Assembly (NCBI GenBank): GCA_030690245.1
Contig: JAUYGW010000265.1
Span: forward strand, 1 to 14,674
Direction of reading: 5' to 3'
Length of the DNA stretch: 14,674 nucleotides
Source of the DNA: Gallionella sp.
GTDB taxonomy: Bacteria > Pseudomonadota > Gammaproteobacteria > Burkholderiales > Gallionellaceae
This document shows positions 7,606 through 14,017 of the stretch, piece by piece (positions within the stretch are counted from its first letter, which is position 1; every line of letters starts with the position of its first letter). The translations under genes were made by a program, and so were the position numbers. Under the pieces are notes generated by a model that was not told where the DNA came from, did no database searches, and worked only from the letters and a program-made list of their open reading frames with translations.

Positions 7606-9138
7606 TTGCGCGCCAACCAGCATCCGCAGGCGCAGTTCCTGTGGGCGACGTTCCGCGACGTGTTTCACTATTGCGCGCTGCAACTGGGGCACATCGCCGA
7701 CAACGCGCGCGACCTCGATTTTGCGGTGCGCTGGGGCTTCGGCTGGGACAGCGGCCCGTTCGAAATCTGGCAGGCGGCAGGCTGGCAGCAGGTGGCCGGC
7801 TGGATTGCCGCCGACATCGCCGCAGGCAAGGCGATGTCCGATGTTCGGCTGCCCGTCTGGGCCGCCGAGCCGAACCGCACCGGCGTGCATACCCCGCTAG
7901 GTTCTTTCGCACCACCAACGGCAGGCTCCCCTCATCTGCAAATGGGAGAGAGGTTGGGGGAGAAGGCCTATCAACCCCGCTCCACGCTTTCCGTCTACCG
8001 CCGCCAGCTCTTCCCCGACCGCCTGCTCGGCGAACCCGTGCATTACGGCGAGACCATCTTCGAGACCGCCGACGTGCGCCTGTGGCACACCGGCGATGAC
8101 ATCGCCATCCTGAGCTTCAAGACCAAGATGTACACCATCAGCAACGAAGTGCTGGACGGCATCCTGCGTGCGGTGGATGAGGCCGAGGCGCATTGCAGCG
8201 CGCTGATCCTCTGGCAAGTCGAAGCGCCATTCTCCGCCGGCGCCAACCTGCTGCAGGTGATGCAGGGCGTGCAGGAACCGGCACAGGACGCAGGCCTGTT
8301 CGGCAAACTCAAACAAGCCGCAGACCGCGTGAAATACACCGTCGCGGGCGGCGGCGGGCTGGGCGAAATCGTCAACGCCGCAACCGGCCACGTGCCGCAT
8401 GTCGAAGCCGTGGTCGCCAAATTCCAGCAGGTGTCGCAGCGCCTGAGATACGCGCAGGTGCCCACCATCGCGGCGGTGTATGGCCTCGCGCTCGGCGGCG
8501 GCTGCGAATTCTCGATGCACTGCACGCGGATTGTTGCCGCGCTGGAAAGCTACATCGGCCTGGTCGAAGTCGGCGTCGGCCTGTTGCCCGCGGGCGGCGG
8601 CTGCAAGGAAATGGCGCTGCGCGCGGCGCAGGAGGCGCGTTATCTTTCGGGTGGAGGGGGCGGCGACATTTTCCCGCACCTCAAGCGCTACTTTCAGAGC
8701 ATCGCAATGGGCGAAGTCGCCAAGAGCGCCGAACTCGCGCGCGAGATGGGCTACCTCAGGCAATCGGATCGCATCGTGATGAACCAGTACGAGCTGCTGC
8801 ATGTCGCCAAACAGGAAGCCCGCGCGCTCACCGCCACCGCCTACCGCCCGCCATTAGCGTCGCACCAGATACCCGTCGCCGGACGCACCGGTATCGCCAC
8901 CCTCAAGGCCGCGATGGTCAACCTGCTCGAAGGCCGCTTTATCTCCGAACACGACTATCAGATAGGTTGCCGCATCGCCGAGACCATGTGCGGCGGCGAC
9001 GTTGACGCAGGAAGCCTGGTGGACGAGCAATGGCTGCTTGATCTGGAGCGACATCACTTCATGCAACTGCTGGCGACGCAAAAAACCCGTGATCGGGTGG
9101 AGTACATGCTGAAGAACGGGAAGCCGTTGAGGAATTAA
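7606..9138 (+). CDS. fadB: Enoyl-CoA hydratase part of an interrupted FadB-like protein
   Basis: The remainder of the fused beta-oxidation protein, in the same frame as 6598-7563; homology begins right after the TAA at 7564. TTG 7606 is the first possible restart but has no clear ribosome site, so translation of this half is doubtful. RANQHPQAQFLWATFRDV to WQAAGWQQVAGW is the end of the dehydrogenase region. A crotonase domain follows with FSAGANLLQV, VYGLALGGGCEFSMH and YIGLVEVGVGLLPAGGG, which holds the usual oxyanion and catalytic regions and would hydrate trans-2-enoyl-CoA. Read as one chain the protein would be 846 residues, somewhat over the ~800 expected. Part of the excess is a repeat-encoded segment at about 7921-7968. 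The gene ends 20 bp before an unrelated AT-rich gene. Confidence 0.85.
   Translation: MRANQHPQAQFLWATFRDVFHYCALQLGHIADNARDLDFAVRWGFGWDSGPFEIWQAAGWQQVAGWIAADIAAGKAMSDVRLPVWAAEPNRTGVHTPLGSFAPPTAGSPHLQMGERLGEKAYQPRSTLSVYRRQLFPDRLLGEPVHYGETIFETADVRLWHTGDDIAILSFKTKMYTISNEVLDGILRAVDEAEAHCSALILWQVEAPFSAGANLLQVMQGVQEPAQDAGLFGKLKQAADRVKYTVAGGGGLGEIVNAATGHVPHVEAVVAKFQQVSQRLRYAQVPTIAAVYGLALGGGCEFSMHCTRIVAALESYIGLVEVGVGLLPAGGGCKEMALRAAQEARYLSGGGGGDIFPHLKRYFQSIAMGEVAKSAELAREMGYLRQSDRIVMNQYELLHVAKQEARALTATAYRPPLASHQIPVAGRTGIATLKAAMVNLLEGRFISEHDYQIGCRIAETMCGGDVDAGSLVDEQWLLDLERHHFMQLLATQKTRDRVEYMLKNGKPLRN
7921..7968 (-). repeat. In-frame CT-rich palindromic insert in fadB
   Basis: The residues GSPHLQMGERLGEKA are extra relative to the family, which reads almost directly from the GSFAP region to YQPRSTLSVYRRQLFP. 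On the minus strand the DNA reads CTTCTCCCCCAACCTCTCTC then CCATTTGCAGATGAGGGG. This is the same kind of CCCTCTCC-AACC-CTCTCCC element seen in the other two genes, inserted in the opposite orientation. CTCC...CAT and ATG...GGAG arms give an imperfect hairpin (7926-7949). The length appears to be a multiple of three, since the frame is kept. Confidence 0.6.
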
Positions 9139-9158
9139 GTTGATTTCGTTGGTTCAAT

Positions 9159-9884
9159 ATGAAAAGAAATAAGCGCGGCGAAATCTACATTTCTTGTCTG
9201 GCCTCGAATTATAAGCAGCCGATAGCTGTTTTAGTCGAACGTCTATTGACAGTTCAATTGTCTGATTCCCCTGACGGCAAACCACGCGAACCCGAGGTTG
9301 ACTATGCGACAACTTTGGTTGTTATGTTGGTGCTTCAGTTTGAAGCATGGGTGTCGAGGGCGCGTCATTTTGATGGAGGAGTTCAAGCAGCTAATTCAGA
9401 CAAGAAGAAATATGTTCTTCCTTGGATTGAATCGTTAAATGATCCAAGCTTAAAACCGATTATTTCCAGGCTGGAAGAAATTTATTTTCTTAGAGATGCG
9501 ATTGTTCATAATCATATTTGGACATATACCCAAAGTTGGGTTCAGGGTAGCGCGCATTATTCAAACTTTGACCTTGATCGTACATGGCAAAGCAGTCCGA
9601 AAAAACTTAGTAATATCGTTAAAGGGAAGTTGCCGCTACCATCTTTTCCCCGTACGAAATTGTTGAATTTAATGGTTGTGCCAGGCTTCGTTGGACGCAA
9701 AGATGTAGCAATAGTTTTTAAGACGGTGAAGGATGCGCTAAAACTTTTAGATGAGCTAGGCCACCTTAAGATTGCTCCAAAAATTTCATATGTTCGCTTT
9801 GGTGAGAAATTGAGTTTTCCCTTTTGGAGTTTGATCGGTAAGATTCAGAAATCTTTTCTTGGGAAATTACGTACGGATGCGTAG
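9159..9884 (+). CDS. Hypothetical protein with a HEPN-like RxxxxH motif
   Basis: 241 residues, not recognised as a named family. Visibly AT-richer than its neighbours, with codons such as TTA, AAA and ATT that the fad genes avoid, which suggests recent transfer. Residues 47-68 (VDYATTLVVMLVLQFEAWVS) and 95-122 look like long helices. The second ends in YFLRDAIVHNH, where Arg112 and His117 have the R-x4-H spacing of the HEPN RNase/nucleotide-binding fold, which is found in many toxin and abortive-infection systems. The C-terminal 90 residues are basic, with a few aromatic patches and no clear motif. No transmembrane segment or signal peptide is evident. No good ribosome site precedes ATG 9159; translation could follow fadB by read-through. 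A HEPN role is inference from one motif and helix pattern. Confidence 0.7.
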   Translation: MKRNKRGEIYISCLASNYKQPIAVLVERLLTVQLSDSPDGKPREPEVDYATTLVVMLVLQFEAWVSRARHFDGGVQAANSDKKKYVLPWIESLNDPSLKPIISRLEEIYFLRDAIVHNHIWTYTQSWVQGSAHYSNFDLDRTWQSSPKKLSNIVKGKLPLPSFPRTKLLNLMVVPGFVGRKDVAIVFKTVKDALKLLDELGHLKIAPKISYVRFGEKLSFPFWSLIGKIQKSFLGKLRTDA

Positions 9885-9889
9885 CCTGC

Positions 9890-9990
9890 GTAGGGCGGAT
9901 GAGCGTAGCGTTATCCGCCGAATGAATTACACCGCACAATTATTTTGAGGATGCACATACGGCGGAAGGCGCTACGCTTTTCCGCCCTAC
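9890..9990. repeat. Inverted pair of GTAGGGCGGA-type REP sequences
   Basis: GTAGGGCGGATGAGCGTAGC (starting at 9890, arm to 9919) is inverted at 9961-9990 (GGCGGAAGGC to TTCCGCCCTAC), with 25 of 30 positions matching. The 41-bp spacer has no coding signal. Each arm also contains the common core AGCGTAGCG. It is a REP family different from the GTAGGGGCGTAT type beside the transposase, and it fills the gap between the HEPN-like gene and the first YhcG copy. Confidence 0.75.
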
Positions 9991-10017
9991 CGCCCTGCAA
10001 CACAACGAGGAAATTTT

Positions 10018-10598
10018 ATATTCGTAAAACAACATGACGATACCGCTCAACCCACAAGACGATTTCAACGAGATCACGCAACTGATCCACGCTGCGCGAC
10101 AGCGCGCGGTGCAGGCGGTGAATACGGCGTTGATCGAGTTGTATTGGCAGGTGGGGCAGTTCATCAGCCGCAAGATCGAGCAGGCGGAGTGGGGCGACGG
10201 GGTGGTGGCGCAACTGGCCGAGCATCTGGCGCGCACCCAGCCGGGGCTGCGCGGTTTTACCTCTCGCAACCTGTTCGAGCGATATGGGGTCAGCATCGCA
10301 ATAGTTCTTGATCTAATAGAAGGCTCACTGAGGCAGTTTGATATTCGTAAAACAACATGACGACACCGCTTAACCCACAAGACGATTTCAACGAGATCAC
10401 GCAACTGATCCATGCTGCGCGGCAGCGTGCGGTGCAGGCGGTGAATACTGCGTTGATCGAGTTGTACTGGCAGGTGGGGCAGTTCATCAGCCGCAAGATC
10501 GAGCAGGCGGAGTGGGGCGACGGGGTAGTGGCGCAACTGGCCGAGCATCTGGCGCGCACTCAACCGGGGTTGCGTGGCTTTACCTCTCGCAACCTGTT
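10018..10598 (+). repeat. Tandem duplication of a YhcG 5' region
   Basis: Positions 10018-10275 and 10341-10598 are direct repeats offset by 323 bp, covering 16 bp of upstream sequence and the first ~80 codons. About a dozen bases differ, nearly all at third codon positions. A 65-bp unrelated segment (10276-10340) separates the copies. Confidence 0.88.
10034..10360 (+). pseudogene. YhcG/DUF1016 N-terminal fragment, copy 1
   Basis: 108 codons. Residues 1-81 (FNEITQLIHAARQRAVQAVN, IELYWQVGQFISRKIEQAEW, HLARTQPGLRGFTSRNLF) are the start of the DUF1016 N-terminal domain of YhcG-family proteins, which normally continue to ~340 residues with a C-terminal PDDEXK nuclease-like domain. After residue 81 the sequence departs into 27 unrelated residues, and the stop overlaps the start of copy 2 (ATGA, 10357-10360). 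The nuclease domain is absent, so it is taken as a broken gene. No Shine-Dalgarno is evident at the ATG. Confidence 0.8.
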
Positions 10599-10695
10599 TC
10601 GGATGCGGCAGTTTTACGAAGCTTACCGGGATGGGGAATTAGTGACAGCACTGCTGACACAATTGCCGTGGACGCATAACCTCAATGCAAGATAG
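10357..10695 (+). pseudogene. YhcG/DUF1016 N-terminal fragment, copy 2
   Basis: 112 codons, identical in protein to copy 1 over residues 1-81 except residue 3 (Thr instead of Ile). It runs further into the family sequence (MRQFYEAYRDGELVTALLTQ, LPWTHN) before ending in NAR-stop. Full-length relatives continue after LPWTHN to the rest of the domain and the nuclease. Here the gene is cut about 20 bp before a REP cluster begins at 10714. A stand-alone N-terminal domain cannot be excluded, but nothing of the nuclease half remains in the window. Confidence 0.8.
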
Positions 10696-10713
10696 GCGGT
10701 TGCCAGGTTTTTT

Positions 10714-10777
10714 GTAGGGGCGTATGGCAATACGCCTTGTCATGGACAACAAGGGGCGTATTGCCATACGCCCCTAC
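10714..10777. repeat. REP doublet (BIME-like) upstream of the RAYT gene
   Basis: A perfect 23-bp inverted repeat: the left arm at 10714-10736 begins GTAGGGGCGTATGGCAATAC, and the right arm at 10755-10777 is its exact complement. The loop contains a smaller TTGTC-ATG-GACAA hairpin. Each arm is itself nearly palindromic (GCGTAT-GGCA-ATACGC). The right arm ends 15 bp before the RAYT start codon, the usual REP/RAYT arrangement. Confidence 0.9.
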
Positions 10778-10792
10778 GTATAGACAAAAAAC

Positions 10793-11370
10793 ATGTCAAA
10801 TCAACCTGACGAACGTCACCGTCGCAGCCTTCGCCTGAAAGGGTACGATTATTCGCAGGCAGGTGCGTACTTCGTGACGATATGCGCCCATGGCAAGGAA
10901 TGTCTGTTTGGTGAAATCGAGAGCGGTGTAATGCGATTGAACGAATATGGAGATATCGTGGCATCGGAATGGATGAAATCGGCGGAAGTTCGATCGGAAA
11001 TAGAATGCGGTGAATTCGTGTTGATGCCGAATCATTTTCACGGCATCGTCCACATCGTAGGGGCGTATGGCAATACGCCCATTTTTCGTGATGAACAGAA
11101 AAAGGCGTATTCCCATACGCCCCTACGTCGCCATCGCGCAATGTTGGGGCAATGGTGCGTGGTTTTAAAGGTGCAGCAAGTAGGCGTATCAATGCAATTC
11201 GTAACACACCCGGTACCCCGGTATGGCAACGTAATTTTTACGAACATGTCATCCGTAACGATGACGATTACAATCGAATAGCTGAATACGTTGCCAACAA
11301 TCCGCAACGCTGGATTGAAGATTCATTGCACCCAGAATTTGTTGTAGGGGCGTATGGCAATACGCCCTAA
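10793..11370 (+). pseudogene. REP-associated tyrosine transposase (RAYT), interrupted by a REP
   Basis: The first part reads HRRSLRLKGYDYSQAGAYFV, CLFGEI and VLMPNHFHGIVHI. H81-F-H83 is the HUH metal-binding motif of Y1 transposases. The frame then enters a REP doublet and runs off into unrelated sequence to a stop at 11281. The rest of the family sequence (MVRGFKGAASRRINAIRNTP, VWQRNFYEHVIRND, IAEYVANNPQRW) lies in another frame from 11128 on. Deleting exactly 11057-11127 (71 bp) joins both parts into 168 codons, a normal RAYT length, with tyrosine candidates in FYEH and EYVANNP. The last nine residues and the stop (11368-11370) lie within a downstream REP. RAYTs cut and move REP palindromes as single-stranded DNA; this copy should be inactive unless the insert is lost. 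Confidence 0.85.
11057..11127. mobile_element. 71-bp REP doublet inserted in the RAYT gene
   Basis: The left arm starts at 11057 (GTAGGGGCGTATGGCAATAC, to 11080). The right arm at 11104-11126 is its complement with one mismatch (TTCCC instead of TTGCC). The 23-bp interior differs from the doublet at 10714-10777 while the arms are the same, so this is a separate family member. It lies on a codon boundary, and removal of 71 bp restores the frame. Confidence 0.88.
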
Positions 11371-11386
11371 CGTATGCAATACGCCC
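11344..11386. repeat. REP at the end of the RAYT gene
   Basis: GTAGGGGCGTATGGCAATAC at 11344 is the same left arm as in the other two doublets. It is followed, after CTAA, by a shortened second arm CGTATGCAATACGCCC (11371-11386). It supplies the RAYT C-terminal residues VGAYGNTP and the TAA stop, and ends about 20 bp before the fadA ribosome site. Confidence 0.85.
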
Positions 11387-11418
11387 GAATTCCATTTGCC
11401 ATAAATTAGGAGAGCGCC

Positions 11419-12615
11419 ATGAGCAAACAAGTGCAGGAAGCCTACATCGTCGCCGCGACGCGCACGCCGGTGGGCAAGGCGCCGCGCGGGATGTTCCGCA
11501 ACACGCGGCCCGACGACCTGCTGGCGCATGTGCTGAGGAGCGTGCTGGCGCAATGTCCGTCGCTCGACCCGGCGGCGGTGGGCGATGTGATCGCGGGCTG
11601 CGCGATGCCGGAGGCGGAGCAGGGGATGAACGTGGCGCGCATCGCGCTGTTGCTGGCGGGGTTGCCGAACAGCGTGCCGGGCATGACGGTGAACCGCTTC
11701 TGTTCTTCCGGCCTGCAGGCGGTGGCGCTGGCGGCGGACAGGATTCGTTTGGGTGAAGCTGACGTGATGATCGCGGCGGGTACCGAGAGCATGAGCATGG
11801 TGCCGATGATGGGCAACAAGATTGCGTTCAATCCGGCGATATTCGAGGATGAAAATCTCGCCATCGCCTTTGGGATGGGCATCACTGCCGAGAAGGTCGC
11901 GGAGCGCTGGAAGGTTTCGCGCGAGGCGCAGGATGAATTCGCCTTCCACAGCCACCAGCGCGCATTGCGCGCGATCGCTGGCGGCGAATTTTGCGACGAG
12001 ATCACGCCCTACCGCATTGAGGAGCATCAGCCGGATTTGAACTCGCGCAGCGTGGCGGTGAAGGCGCGCGAAGCGGCGCAGGACGAGGGGCCGCGCGCCG
12101 ATACGTCGGTCGAGGCGTTGGCGAAGCTCAAGCCGGTGTTCGCGCAGCGGGGCTCGGTCACCGCGGGCAACAGTTCGCAGATGTCGGACGGTGCGGGCGC
12201 GGTGCTGCTGTGCTCCGAGGCCGCGCTGAAGCGCTACAACCTCACGCCCATCGGCAAGTTCCTCGGCTTCAGCGTCGCGGGCGTGCCGCCGGAGATCATG
12301 GGCATCGGCCCGAAGGAGGCGATCCCGCGCGTACTCAAGCAGGTGGGCCTCACGCTTTCCGACATGGGCTGGATCGAACTCAACGAGGCCTTCGCCGCGC
12401 AATCGCTGGCGGTGATCCACGATGTCGGCCTCGACCCTGCCATCGTGAATCCGCTCGGCGGCGCGATCGCGCTCGGACATCCGCTCGGCGCGACCGGCGC
12501 GATCCGCACTGCGACGCTGCTGCACGGCCTGCGCCGGCGCAAGCAAAAGTACGGCATGGTGACGATGTGCATCGGCACGGGCATGGGCGCGGCAGGGATT
12601 TTCGAGGCATTGTGA
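11419..12615 (+). CDS. fadA: Acetyl-CoA acyltransferase (3-ketoacyl-CoA thiolase)
   Basis: 398 residues, full length for a thiolase. It cleaves 3-ketoacyl-CoA with CoA to acetyl-CoA and a shortened acyl-CoA, the last step of beta-oxidation. The acyl-accepting Cys95 is in NRFCSSGLQAV, His354 in ALGHPLGATG and the acid/base Cys384 in CIGTGMGAAG, so the catalytic set is complete. LNEAFAAQSLAV also fits. AGGAGA (11408-11413) sits 5 nt before the ATG. It is separated from fadB by the accessory patch, and REP DNA comes within about 20 bp of its ribosome site, so expression probably depends on read-through or a promoter not evident here. The stop TGA overlaps the GTG of the next gene. Confidence 0.95.
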   Translation: MSKQVQEAYIVAATRTPVGKAPRGMFRNTRPDDLLAHVLRSVLAQCPSLDPAAVGDVIAGCAMPEAEQGMNVARIALLLAGLPNSVPGMTVNRFCSSGLQAVALAADRIRLGEADVMIAAGTESMSMVPMMGNKIAFNPAIFEDENLAIAFGMGITAEKVAERWKVSREAQDEFAFHSHQRALRAIAGGEFCDEITPYRIEEHQPDLNSRSVAVKAREAAQDEGPRADTSVEALAKLKPVFAQRGSVTAGNSSQMSDGAGAVLLCSEAALKRYNLTPIGKFLGFSVAGVPPEIMGIGPKEAIPRVLKQVGLTLSDMGWIELNEAFAAQSLAVIHDVGLDPAIVNPLGGAIALGHPLGATGAIRTATLLHGLRRRKQKYGMVTMCIGTGMGAAGIFEAL

Positions 12616-13982
12616 GCAACGGACTGGCAGCGGAACTGAACGACGATTGCCATTCAGCCAGGATGGATCGCGCCGCGCTGCAACGCACGATGCAGGCACA
12701 AGGCGAGGTGTGGCAGGGGCTGGTGACGGAGCGTTGCACGCACTTGTTCGCCGATGCGCCAGTGTTTGTAACGGCTGCGCAGATGCGGCAGATGCGCGAG
12801 GTGATCGAGGCGGTGGAGCGGGTGGTGAAGCTTGATGGGTGGATGCGCGAAACCCCTCTCCCTAACCCTCTCCCTAACCCTCTCCCTTACCCTCTCCCTA
12901 ACCCTCTCCCTGTGCCCTCTTCTCAATCCTCTCCCGCAAGCGGGAGAGGAGGCGAACGAGAAAGGCAATCTTCAATTCCTGCGGGAGAGGGGACAATCGT
13001 CGCCTCATCGGCGCAGAATAATTCCCTTGGTGTGTTCTACGGCTATGACTTCCATCTCAACAGCGACGGCGCGCATCTCATCGAGATCAACAGCAACGCG
13101 GGCGGCGGATTCCTGAATGCGCTGCTGCTCGACAGCCAGCGCGAGACCGGATGGCCGGGCGTAGCGGCGGCACAAAAAAACCTCGAACAGGTGTTCCTTG
13201 AGATGTTCCGCAACGAGTGGCGGCTCGCAGGTGGCGATGCGCCGCTGCAAACCGTCGCCATCGTGGACGAGCAGCCGGAAACGCAATACCTATATCCCGA
13301 ATTTTTGCTGGCGCAGCGCATGTTCGAGCGTGCCGGGATTGCGGCCTACATCGCCGATCCCGCCGCGTTGCAGGCGCGCGGCGATGGCCTTTATCTTGAT
13401 GGGCAAAAAATTGATCTGGTGTACAACCGCCTGACGGATTTTTCCTTGCAGCAGCATCCCGCGTTGCGGCAGGCGTATCTGGAGGGCAGCGCGGTGCTGA
13501 CGCCCGATCCCGCGCACTATGCGCAGTACGCCGACAAGCGCAATCTGGCGCGGCTGACCGATGTGGAGGCGTTGCGTGCGCTCGGCGCAAGCGAGGCCGA
13601 TATCGCTACATTGCTTGCGGGTGTGCCGCAGACCATCGTGGTGGAAGCGGACATGGAAGCCACGCTGTGGGCGGAACGCAAGAGTCTGTTTTTTAAGCCG
13701 AGCAGCGGCTATGGCAGCAAGGGTGCGTATCGCGGCGCAAATCTTACGCGCCGTGTGTTCGGTGACATTATGCAGGGCGGTTATGTCGCGCAGCGCATGG
13801 CCGCGCCGGGCGAGCGCAGCGTTTGCGTGAATGATGGCGAGCCTGTTTCGCTCAAGTACGATATGCGCTGCTACGTTTACGAAGGGCGGGTGCAACTGGT
13901 TGCGGCGCGGCTCTACCAGGGCCAGACCACCAATTTCCGCACGCCGGGCGGCGGCTTCGCGCCGGTCTGCCTGGTGGGGTAG
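12612..13982 (+). CDS. Putative ATP-grasp-like protein with a repeat-encoded insert
   Basis: 456 residues from GTG 12612, which overlaps the fadA stop (GTGA) and has GAGG 4 nt upstream; ATG 12663 is the alternative. No named family is certain. GVFYGYDFHLNSDGAHLIEI to NSNAGGG (140-166) and SLFFKPSSGYGSKGAYRGAN, YVAQRMAAPGERSV and LKYDMRCYVYEGRVQLVAAR near the C-terminus resemble the nucleotide-binding and EIN motifs of ATP-grasp ligases in a permuted order, as in glutathionylspermidine-synthase-like proteins. The substrate is unknown. Residues ~81-128 (P-L-P-N repeats, then SSPASGRGGERERQ) are encoded by repeat DNA and are probably an insertion, since the family sequence resumes at NNSLGVFYGYDF. 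The overlap with fadA suggests co-translation, but no functional link to fatty-acid breakdown is apparent. Confidence 0.75.
   Translation: MSNGLAAELNDDCHSARMDRAALQRTMQAQGEVWQGLVTERCTHLFADAPVFVTAAQMRQMREVIEAVERVVKLDGWMRETPLPNPLPNPLPYPLPNPLPVPSSQSSPASGRGGERERQSSIPAGEGTIVASSAQNNSLGVFYGYDFHLNSDGAHLIEINSNAGGGFLNALLLDSQRETGWPGVAAAQKNLEQVFLEMFRNEWRLAGGDAPLQTVAIVDEQPETQYLYPEFLLAQRMFERAGIAAYIADPAALQARGDGLYLDGQKIDLVYNRLTDFSLQQHPALRQAYLEGSAVLTPDPAHYAQYADKRNLARLTDVEALRALGASEADIATLLAGVPQTIVVEADMEATLWAERKSLFFKPSSGYGSKGAYRGANLTRRVFGDIMQGGYVAQRMAAPGERSVCVNDGEPVSLKYDMRCYVYEGRVQLVAARLYQGQTTNFRTPGGGFAPVCLVG
12851..12911 (+). repeat. Tandem 12-bp AACCCTCTCCCT repeat inside a gene
   Basis: Five units, 12864-12875, 12876-12887 and 12900-12911 being exact, 12888-12899 differing at one base and 12851-12863 having one extra C. 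Twelve bases equal four codons, so each unit adds Pro-Leu-Pro-Asn (once Pro-Leu-Pro-Tyr) and a change in copy number would not shift the frame. The unit is the CT-rich tract that precedes the hairpin of the element. Confidence 0.9.
12928..12986 (+). repeat. Palindromic element inside the ATP-grasp-like gene
   Basis: The hairpin CCTCTCCCGC-AA-GCGGGAGAGG (12928-12949) has a perfect 10-bp stem. It is followed by AACGAGAAAGGCAATCTT (12955-12972), identical to 4798-4815 in the acyl-CoA synthetase gene, and then TGCGGGAGAGGGGA. It has the same order of parts and the same orientation as synthetase insert 2, but is translated in another frame (SPASGRGGERERQSSIPAGE against SLPQAGERTNEKGNLEPPGE). Confidence 0.85.
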
Positions 13983-14017
13983 AATGCGCCGCATAGTACC
14001 TTTTTGAAGGGTTGGTT

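Larger units (their letters stand above)
9139..11418. other. Accessory patch inserted between fadB and fadA
   Basis: fadB and fadA are usually neighbours. Here they are separated by 2.3 kb holding an AT-richer orphan gene, two truncated YhcG copies, a broken RAYT and several REP palindromes. Base composition changes sharply at the start of the patch and returns to GC-rich coding at fadA. No flanking direct repeats or integrase were found, so it looks like piecemeal accretion rather than one mobile element. Confidence 0.6.

Noticed and set aside
11081..11160. Programmed frameshift in the RAYT gene
   Set aside because: Removal of a defined 71-bp REP explains the frame change; the REP contains no protein-family sequence.
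12210..12611. N-terminal extension of the ATP-grasp-like gene inside fadA
   Set aside because: Arg/Ala-rich out-of-frame translation of fadA; the GTG overlapping the fadA stop is the sensible start.
11323..12699. 458-codon open frame on the minus strand opposite fadA
   Set aside because: Shadow of the fadA coding strand; no motif, and fadA has complete catalytic residues and a ribosome site.
12851..12949. Possible CRISPR array or telomere-like repeat
   Set aside because: Direct tandem 12-bp units without spacers inside an open reading frame; it ends in a hairpin of a known local family.
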